From positions 1 through 33,101 of the forward strand of contig CALHXU010000241.1 in the NCBI GenBank assembly GCA_938040365.1: DNA of 33,101 bases, written 5' to 3'. The notes below the pieces were generated by a model, which was not told the DNA's origin, did no database searches, and saw only the letters and a list, made by a program, of their open reading frames with translations. A program made the position numbers and the translations under genes. Shown in pieces: positions 9,201-17,735 of this stretch. This stretch comes from an uncultured Acidimicrobiales bacterium. Its GTDB lineage: Bacteria > Actinomycetota > Acidimicrobiia > Acidimicrobiales > SHLQ01. Every line of letters begins with the position of its first letter. The stretch's first letter is position 1.

Positions 9201-10708
9201 TTCCCGCTGCCTACACCGACAGTGTCGACGACCCGCTCGGCGATTTCGCGATGCGATTCGCTCGGACGCATGGCCCCTTCGTCACCGAACAGTTCGCCGA
9301 CCGGTACGGCATCTCGGTCGACCGTGCCCACGGCGCCCTCGACGCACTCGCCGTTCGCGGCAAGCTACAGCGCGGCGAATTCAGGCCCGATGGAAGCACC
9401 CGAGAATGGGTCGACGAAGCAGTTCTGAGTCAGCTTCGCAGGCGATCGCTCGCAGTTCTCCGGGCCGAAGTTGCGCCGGTCGAACGCAACACGCTCGCTC
9501 GGTTCCTTCCTCAGTGGCAGGGGGTGGGCATTCCTCGACGCGGCGCCGATGGCCTCGCCGACGTGCTCGTGATCATGCAAGGTGCTGCGATTCCGGCCTC
9601 GGTGCTCGAACGATCGGTGTTGCCCGCACGTATGGCCGAGTACCGCCCGGCCGACATGGACGCACTCATGACCTCGGGTGAAGTCATCTGGGTTGGGGCG
9701 GGTGCGATTGGCTCGAAAGATGGACGAATTCGGCTGGCATTCCGAGACCAAGCGGGGCTGCTTATCTCGCCGACCACCGACCCACCCGACGATCCGCTCC
9801 ACGACTGTCTTCGTTCGCATCTCGCCACGAACGGGGCCTCGTTCTGGTTCGACCTGCTCGGCGCGGCACAAGCAGTCGGGCTGCAATATGGCGATAAGGC
9901 CGTGCTCGCCGCGTTGTGGGACCTCGTCTGGGCGGGCGAAGTCACCAACGATTCACTCGCCCCGGTGCGAGCATTCGTCGGCGCCAAGAAAGCTGGATCT
10001 TCGACGCGGCAGCGACGGCCGAGAGTCGGCCAGATCCAAGCTGCGGGGCCGCCCCAGGCTGCGGGCCGCTGGTCGCTCGTCTCGACCGTCCTTTCTCCCC
10101 AGGCACCCTCGACACAACGAGCAACGGCCCAAGCGCTGCAACTCGTCGAGCGCTACGGCGTGCTTACACGAGAGGCCGCACTCGGCGAAGGCATCACCGG
10201 AGGGTTCGCTGGGGTCTATCCGATCTTGAAAGCCCTCGAAGACCGCGGCGACCTCCGACGCGGCTACTTCGTCGAAGGCCTGGGCGCAGCACAGTTTGCG
10301 CTCCCCGGAGCCGTCGATCGATTGCGAACCTCCGCCGCCACCGACTTCGAGGAAGACTCGGTTCTCTTGCTCGCCGCCACAGACACCGCGCAGCCATTCG
10401 GCGCATCACTCCCGTGGCCCGAATCAGATGGCCGGCCAGCGCGAGCCACCGGTGCCCACGTCGTGATCGTCAACGGCGAGGCGGCGATCTACATCGACCG
10501 CGGCGCAAAGACGATCGTTTCGTTCGCTCAAGCTCGAGAAAACGCCCTGTGGGTAGATGCGGTCAAAGACCTCGCCCGCAAACGCCTCGTTCGATCGATC
10601 GAGATCGCAAAAATCGACGGCGCTCCAGCATCTGAATCACCACTCGCCGAAACCCTCATCGAACACGGCTTCGTCAAGGCCTACAAAGGCATCACCTGGG
10701 TGCCTTAA
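6218..10708 (+). CDS. lhr: Lhr-family large ATP-dependent DEAD/DEAH helicase (start probably GTG 6218 rather than TTG 5999)
   Basis: [98 protein letters not shown]; ~1500 aa. Confidence 0.95.
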   Translation: [1496 protein letters not shown]

Positions 10709-10711
10709 CAT

Positions 10712-11025
10712 GCTGCCGCTTGCGGCAGACGTTTTCTCTTTGCGTCGTTGGGGCTTTTGCGCGCTGCCGCTAGCGGCAGATGCTGTCTTTCGCTGCCGCC
10801 AGCGGCAGACGTTTTCACGTTGCGTCGCTTGGGGCTTTTGCATGCTGCTGCTACATGCTGCCGCCAGCGGCAGATGTTTTGTCTCGGCGTCGCTTCAGGC
10901 TCTTTACACGCTGCCGCTTGCGGCAGATGTTTTCTCTTGGCGCTGTTGGGGCTTTTGCGCGCTACTGCTTGCGGCAGATGTTTTCTCTTTGCGCTGTTGA
11001 GTGAAATATTCGAGGCTGCCGCTTA
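10712..11025 (+). repeat. Tandem array of hairpin-forming repeats, consensus GCTGCCGCYWGCGGCAGAYGTTTTCTCTTTGCGTCGTTGGGGCTTTTGCGC
   Basis: Unit starts at 10712, 10763 (short), 10792, 10857, 10910, 10961 (degenerate left arm), 11015 (partial); full-unit period 51-54 nt. Confidence 0.93.
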
Positions 11026-11047
11026 GGTTAAGAACGCACACCGAAGA

Positions 11048-12523
<1,476 letters not shown>

Positions 12524-12540
12524 CGGTCGCCACCGCGAAC

Positions 12541-13281
12541 CTAGGTACCGAGCGGACGTCCGCCGTCGACGGCGATGATGGTCCCGGTCGTCATTGGAAG
12601 ATGATGCACAACCGCGCTCACCGCCGCGGCAACATCGTCCCCGCTCGCAAGCTTTCCAAGCGGTGCTGCGTCACGTTGAGCTTGAAGATATTCGTCGGGC
12701 AACGACTTGGCGTATTCACCCTCGACCCAACCCGGCGAAACCGAAACAACCCGGATCGACGGCCCGAGCGCGCGGCCGAGTGAGCGAGCCATGCTGTCGA
12801 GCGCCGCTTTCGATGCACAGTACGCAACGTTCGAACCAACGCCGGTAACCCCTGCGACCGATGAGATGTTGACGACGACCGCATCTGAGGATGCTTCGAG
12901 AAGTGTGCGCATCGAACGGATTGCGGCGAATGGGCCCCGCCAGTTGACTTTGAAGATCCAGTCGATGATTTCGTCTTCCAAACCATCCAAGTCGTCGTGG
13001 GGGACGGGTGTGGTTACGCCCCCGCAGTTGACCAACACATCGAGCCGACCGAACTCGCTCGAGATCTCCTCGGCGACCAAGTTGAGCGATGCCGAGCTGG
13101 TTACATCGGCGTGGACAGCCCGGTGTGGCGCCCCGCCAAGGTCGTTGACGAGCGCTTCGGCTCGTTCGTTGTTGTTCGCGTAGCCAACAAGGACCGAATG
13201 ACCTTCGGATGCGAGGCGACGACTAATCGCAGCCCCGATACCACCGCTTCCTCCAACGACCAGACTTACTCGGTCACTCAC
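12541..13281 (-). CDS. SDR-family oxidoreductase
   Basis: 246 aa; [40 protein letters not shown] (S..YxxxK), SPGWVEGEY. Confidence 0.93.
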   Translation of the reverse strand: MSDRVSLVVGGSGGIGAAISRRLASEGHSVLVGYANNNERAEALVNDLGGAPHRAVHADVTSSASLNLVAEEISSEFGRLDVLVNCGGVTTPVPHDDLDGLEDEIIDWIFKVNWRGPFAAIRSMRTLLEASSDAVVVNISSVAGVTGVGSNVAYCASKAALDSMARSLGRALGPSIRVVSVSPGWVEGEYAKSLPDEYLQAQRDAAPLGKLASGDDVAAAVSAVVHHLPMTTGTIIAVDGGRPLGT

Positions 13282-14561
13282 GAATCCGCCACCGCCGTCC
13301 CGTAACGGGCGACTCGAATATCGGCTTGTGCCTTATGGCCAGCAAAGTTCTCGATTGCGCACAAGCGCGAGCAGTATTCACCAACGAGCGCACTTGCTTC
13401 GTTGGTCTCGACACGTTGGTACGTGCACGTCTTCAAGAACTTGCCTACCCACAGGCCGCCGGTGTAGCGAGCCGCGCCTTGGGTCGGCAGGGTGTGGTTC
13501 GTGCCGATTGCCTTGTCGCCATAGGCAACGTTTGTCCGGGGGCCGATGAAGAGCGCTCCATAGTTCGACATGTTCTCGGAGAAAAACGCGTCGTCGCTGG
13601 TCATGATCTGCACATGTTCGTTTGCAATGTCGTCGGCGACGGTCAGCATCTCGGCGTTGTCTTCGCAGAGGATGACACGGCCGTGATCTCGCCACGCCGG
13701 GCCTGCCGTGTCTTTCGTCGGCAGAGTTTCTAGCTGGCGTTCGACTTCGAGAATCGTGTCGTTCGCAAGCTGTTCCGATGTGGTGATGAGGATCGCTGGC
13801 GAGTTCGGCCCGTGCTCTGCCTGACCGAGAAGATCGGTGGCGCACATCTCGGCGTCGACGGTGTCATCGACGATCAGGAGCGTCTCGGTGGGGCCAGCGA
13901 GCAAGTCGATTCCAACCCGCCCGTAGAGCTGTCGTTTTGCTTCTGCCACGTAGGCGTTGCCTGGGCCAACGATCATGTCGACGGGCTCCATCGTTACGCC
14001 ATAGGCCATCGCAGCAAGTGCCTGCATGCCACCCAGCAAATAGATCTCGTCCGCGCCAGCGAGATGCATTGCCGCAACGGTTTCGGCAGGAATCTTGCCG
14101 TTGATCGGCGGCGTGCACGCGACGACTCGAGCGCACCCTGCAACCTTGGCGGTAAGCACGCTCATGTGTGCGCTCGCCACCATCGGGAAACGGCCGCCCG
14201 GTACGTAACAACCAACGTTCTCGACCGGAAGGTGCTTATGGCCGAGGAATACTCCCGGCAATGTCTCGACTTCGATATCGCTCATCGAGTTGAGTTGGTG
14301 CGTCGCGAAACCGCGAATCTGGTGTTGCGCCCATTTGATGTCCTCGATCACCGACGGCTCGACCGAGGCAATGATTTCCTCGATTTGATCGTTCGTCAGT
14401 CGGAACGATTCCGGCGACCACGAATCGAACTTGTCCGACAGCTCGCGGACTGCGGGTTCGCCGCGATCACGAATGTCGGCCAGGGTCTCGCGGACCAACG
14501 TCGAGAGTTCAAGATTTTCGCCGTGCGCATCCTTGGTCGTCGCGTCCTTTATTACCCTCAC
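13278..14561 (-). CDS. Histidinol-dehydrogenase-family NAD-dependent dehydrogenase, HpsN-like rather than biosynthetic HisD
   Basis: [39 protein letters not shown] catalytic pair; [35 protein letters not shown] start with SD AAGGAGG. Confidence 0.85.
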   Translation of the reverse strand: MRVIKDATTKDAHGENLELSTLVRETLADIRDRGEPAVRELSDKFDSWSPESFRLTNDQIEEIIASVEPSVIEDIKWAQHQIRGFATHQLNSMSDIEVETLPGVFLGHKHLPVENVGCYVPGGRFPMVASAHMSVLTAKVAGCARVVACTPPINGKIPAETVAAMHLAGADEIYLLGGMQALAAMAYGVTMEPVDMIVGPGNAYVAEAKRQLYGRVGIDLLAGPTETLLIVDDTVDAEMCATDLLGQAEHGPNSPAILITTSEQLANDTILEVERQLETLPTKDTAGPAWRDHGRVILCEDNAEMLTVADDIANEHVQIMTSDDAFFSENMSNYGALFIGPRTNVAYGDKAIGTNHTLPTQGAARYTGGLWVGKFLKTCTYQRVETNEASALVGEYCSRLCAIENFAGHKAQADIRVARYGTAVADS

Positions 14562-14677
14562 GCCACGGCCTCCTTCATCACGATCCCGAGTGGTTGCGGT
14601 GGAGCAACGGTGCCCGCCGAGCTCGGTAGAAGTTCAGAGTGTGCTGTTCGCAGGATCGCTTTGCCGACGCTGTCCAT
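14558..14677 (-). CDS. Putative 39-codon small ORF translationally coupled to the HisD-like gene
   Basis: ATG at 14677: [42 protein letters not shown] overlaps the GTG of the next gene; upstream GGGAG as possible SD. Confidence 0.45.
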   Translation of the reverse strand: MDSVGKAILRTAHSELLPSSAGTVAPPQPLGIVMKEAVA

Positions 14678-14728
14678 GGGTGATCTTCTCCCTATTTAGA
14701 TAGTTTTCTCCGCTGGCGTCACGGTTGT

Positions 14729-14744
14729 TGACCCACGTGGTTCA
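14729..14744. promoter_or_regulatory. Candidate LacI-family operator
   Basis: TGACCCACGTGGTTCA: 16-nt palindrome with central CG, 7 of 8 half-site pairs symmetric, between the divergent lacI-type gene and the HisD-like operon. Confidence 0.6.
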
Positions 14745-14781
14745 CCGCGATTTGCCCGACGGACTGTCCTCGATAGCCGTG

Positions 14782-14787
14782 TACTGT
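14782..14787 (+). promoter_or_regulatory. Possible -10 element (TANNNT) for a near-leaderless lacI-type transcript
   Basis: TACTGT six nt upstream of ATG 14794. Confidence 0.35.
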
Positions 14788-14793
14788 ATACGT

Positions 14794-15831
14794 ATGCACA
14801 GGTCGAGTGGCCAACGGCGGCCGGTAAGTAGCGTCGATGTCGCAGCACACGCCGGAGTCAGTCAAGCAACGGTCTCGCGTGTCCTTGCCGGCAAAGACAA
14901 TGTCTCAAGCAAGACTCGACAGACCGTGCTCGCTTCGCTCGAGGAGCTCGGGTACCAGCCAAACCTCAGCGCGCGGGCACTGAAGACTCAACGGACCTCG
15001 ACGATCGCCGTCGTGGTTGCTGACATCACCAACCCGTTCTATCCAGAGCTGGTCGAGGCCCTCAGTGCAGCGCTCGCAGAGCGAGATCAGATGATGATTC
15101 TGTGGAACGATGCGAGCACCCCAGAAGACGATGTGGCACTCGCTGGGATGATGCAGGGGTTGGTAGACGGTGCGGTGTTCGCAACTGCCACAGAAGAGTC
15201 ACTCGCGCTTCGCCGGGCTCGTTCGCTCGAGCTACCGGTTGTGCTCGTGAACCGGCGTCTCGACCAAGAGTCATTTGATTCGGTTACCTCCGACAACGAG
15301 AACGGCGGACGACTGGTCGCCGAATACTTTCGTAACCATGGTCGTCGACCTGCCGTCATTGCTGGCCCGCGCACGGCGAGTACGAGTCGTTCGCGTGCGG
15401 CGGGCTTTCTCGACTACTGGGAGTCCACTGATCCATCGCCATCGCCGATCATCGAGTACGCCGACTTCTCCCACCAATCGGGCGTTGCATTCTGCGAAAA
15501 GATGATGAACCTCGACGATCCTCCAGATGCAATCTTTGCGACCAACGACCTCACGGCCTTTGGCGTTCTCGATCAAGCCCGCAGAATGAACGTGGCCGTC
15601 CCTCAAGATCTGTGGGTTGTTGGATACGACGATATCGAGATGGCCGGCTGGAAATCACTCGACCTGACAACCGTCGCGCAGCCCACGGCCCAGATGGCTG
15701 AATCGGCAGTGGAACTGCTGCTCGAACGAGTTGATGATCTGGCAAAGGGAATCGCGAGTGTTCGATTCGCGAGCGAGTTAATCATCCGCGGGTCGACGGC
15801 GTCTGCTCGGTTCGCCGGCCGGGCAGAATGA
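14794..15831 (+). CDS. LacI-family transcriptional regulator (start at ATG 14794)
   Basis: SSVDVAAHAGVSQATVSRVLAGKDNVSSKTRQTVLASLEELGYQPNLSARAL HTH; IAVVVADITNPFYPELVEAL periplasmic-binding-like domain. Confidence 0.95.
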   Translation: MHRSSGQRRPVSSVDVAAHAGVSQATVSRVLAGKDNVSSKTRQTVLASLEELGYQPNLSARALKTQRTSTIAVVVADITNPFYPELVEALSAALAERDQMMILWNDASTPEDDVALAGMMQGLVDGAVFATATEESLALRRARSLELPVVLVNRRLDQESFDSVTSDNENGGRLVAEYFRNHGRRPAVIAGPRTASTSRSRAAGFLDYWESTDPSPSPIIEYADFSHQSGVAFCEKMMNLDDPPDAIFATNDLTAFGVLDQARRMNVAVPQDLWVVGYDDIEMAGWKSLDLTTVAQPTAQMAESAVELLLERVDDLAKGIASVRFASELIIRGSTASARFAGRAE

Positions 15832-15835
15832 ACCT

Positions 15836-16183
15836 ATGACCGTCGTAAAGATCAACGCACTTGAAATTCCAGCAAACGCCGGAGACGAAATCGTCTCGCG
15901 ATTCACCGCCCGGATGGACAGCCTCAAAGACGTTGCTGGCTTTGAAGGCTTCGAACTCCTGCGTCCAACGGGCGATACCGAAACCCGCTGGTTCGTCTAC
16001 ACCCGTTGGGCCGACCAAGCGGCATACGAAAAATGGCGAGACGGTGATGGTGCCCGGGCCAGCCACGCAAACGGCCCTTCGGACGGTGATAAAGCAGCAC
16101 CGCGCAAGCCGGTGAGCATGGGTGCCACACTCCTCGAATTCGAGGTCGAAGTAGAAGCCGGCCCTAGCGGCGTCGCGTCTTAG
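15836..16183 (+). CDS. mhuD: MhuD-like heme-degrading monooxygenase (ABM/IsdG fold)
   Basis: MTVVKINALEIPANAGDEIVSRF...GFEGFELLRP...WFVYTRW...YEKWRDG..ASHANG...GATLLEFEVEV resembles mycobacterial MhuD as I recall it; Asn7, Trp and His retained. Confidence 0.82.
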   Translation: MTVVKINALEIPANAGDEIVSRFTARMDSLKDVAGFEGFELLRPTGDTETRWFVYTRWADQAAYEKWRDGDGARASHANGPSDGDKAAPRKPVSMGATLLEFEVEVEAGPSGVAS

Positions 16184-16194
16184 GAGCTGCGCTG

Positions 16195-16274
16195 ATAGGG
16201 CCCGAGCGGCCCGTCGCCGAAGGCGACCACGAACCCTGCGAGGGGTCATAACGAAGGGGGTCATTCGGCCCTAT
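16195..16274 (+). promoter_or_regulatory. Possible structured RNA leader (multibranch fold)
   Basis: ATAGGGCC (16195-16202) complementary to GGCCCTAT (16267-16274), enclosing hairpins GTCGCC-GAA-GGCGAC (16213-16227) and CCCT-GCG-AGGG (16234-16244). Confidence 0.35.
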
Positions 16275-16353
16275 TGTTTCGCTGGCGGAAACGCCGATTA
16301 TCTCTAGGTGTACCCGAAGTCCTTTCCCCACCTGATCGCGATTAACTAAGCCT

Positions 16354-17703
16354 GTGTCTACCTCGTTTATCCGGCGGAACCTGCTTGTCACGCTCTGCGC
16401 ACTGACGCTCATCCTTGCCGCCTGTGCAGGTGGCGAGGATGGCCAAGTCGCTACCGGCGACGGCGACCCCGCCGCAACGCTGCAACCTGCAGAACGAGGA
16501 GAGGAAATCGAAACCCCGCAGGGTGACCCGGTTTTGGCCGGAGATCCATCAACGCCCAGAGGGCTCACCGTCGTCGGGACCACCGAAGGGTCCATCGATC
16601 TCGTTTGGGATGAATCACGCGACGCCGACGTCACTCGATACCGCGTCCTTCGCACCGCGACCGGCGGCGCATCCACTTCGTTTGATGTGCAGGGCAGTTC
16701 GTTCAGCGACGGGGGACTCGAAGAAGGCGATGTCTTCAGCTACCGGGTCGTCGCCCTTCGCGGCGACGCTGAAAGCGCTCCAAGCGAGAGCGTCGTAGCA
16801 CGCGTCGGGATCGACACAAATGCTCCCCGCCGTCCCGGGCGACCGCTCGTTGAAGAAACCCCCGGTGGTCAAATCCTTACGTGGATCCCCACCCAAGATG
16901 TCTCTGGTATCGCTACCTATGTTCTGACCCGCGAGGTCGATGGCGACGTGACCACTATCGATGTTGGTTCCGAACCGATCTACCGCGACGATCTTCCCGC
17001 GGGGACGGTCGTGACCTACAGCGTTCGCGCCGTCGATGGCGTCGAAAACGTTAGCGAGCCGAGCCGCAGTACGACCTTGCTTACCGGCACCCCATCGGAC
17101 CGAGTCGCCGTTGTCGTTTCGGCCCAGGCCGACCCGGCAAACAACGCAGGCACAGCTCGTTTCGAACGCGAGCTCCTCGACGCAGGGTTTACGATCTCGT
17201 GGTTCGAAGACGGCGTCTTTGATAGCAACGTCACAAACAGCGACGACATCGTGATCCTCCTCGGTGATGTCGTAGGTGAAGGTTTCGACTGGAACGTCTT
17301 TGTTTCCGATGCGACCGTCATTGGGCTGAAGGCGCCGTTCGTGAGCGCCGGCGGGTTCAGCGATGTCGCGCTGAAGCTCGATCGCATCCAAACGATTGCC
17401 TACGATTCGCCTACCGCCGAGCAACGCTTCATCCCGATCACGGTCACGAGCGAGCCAAAGCCCGTCGTCATCATTCCGCCAAATGAGCAGATCCCCGACC
17501 TCGACGTGTGGGCAACTCCAGACTTCTCTGCAGAGCTCGCGATCGCTGGCATCATCCCGGCTGGTGGCGAGCTAGCGAACGGACGTGAAGCGGTTGGTTG
17601 CCGTGCGTTCTACCCCGGTAACACCGATGCCTTTGCCGAGATGAGCGAAGCCGGATGGAATGTGCTGATCGAGTTCATCGGCGACGTCGAAGCCGCCTGC
17701 TAG
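16354..17703 (+). CDS. Secreted lipoprotein with fibronectin type III-like domains and an unassigned C-terminal domain
   Basis: GTG start; signal peptide RRNLLVTLCALTLILAAC (lipobox); two Fn3-like stretches (STPRGLTVVGTTEGSIDLVWDES...; RRPGRPLVEETPGGQILTWIPTQD...). Confidence 0.75.
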   Translation: MSTSFIRRNLLVTLCALTLILAACAGGEDGQVATGDGDPAATLQPAERGEEIETPQGDPVLAGDPSTPRGLTVVGTTEGSIDLVWDESRDADVTRYRVLRTATGGASTSFDVQGSSFSDGGLEEGDVFSYRVVALRGDAESAPSESVVARVGIDTNAPRRPGRPLVEETPGGQILTWIPTQDVSGIATYVLTREVDGDVTTIDVGSEPIYRDDLPAGTVVTYSVRAVDGVENVSEPSRSTTLLTGTPSDRVAVVVSAQADPANNAGTARFERELLDAGFTISWFEDGVFDSNVTNSDDIVILLGDVVGEGFDWNVFVSDATVIGLKAPFVSAGGFSDVALKLDRIQTIAYDSPTAEQRFIPITVTSEPKPVVIIPPNEQIPDLDVWATPDFSAELAIAGIIPAGGELANGREAVGCRAFYPGNTDAFAEMSEAGWNVLIEFIGDVEAAC

Positions 17704-17735
17704 CAAGGCGCGCAGAAGAACAACCGAAGGCTCCA

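Noticed and set aside
10697-10711. 15-nt match TGGGTGCCTTAACAT shared with ~32390-32410
   Set aside because: One 15-mer match in 33 kb is near chance expectation, and the first copy is the lhr stop region; no surrounding similarity.
10712-11025. CRISPR-like array
   Set aside because: The whole 51-54 nt unit is repeated, including the part between hairpins; there are no unique spacers and no cas genes.
10557-11026. ORFs 10557..11000, 10748..11026 and 10780..11004 (repetitive LPLAADVFSLRRWGFCA peptides)
   Set aside because: They are translations of the non-coding repeat array, and the first overlaps lhr out of frame. The near-multiple-of-3 period explains the open frames.
13278-14561. Annotation as biosynthetic hisD
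   Set aside because: Motif variants, SDR coupling and the LacI-type regulator argue for the HpsN-like branch; no other his genes are adjacent. Kept as HisD-family without a symbol.
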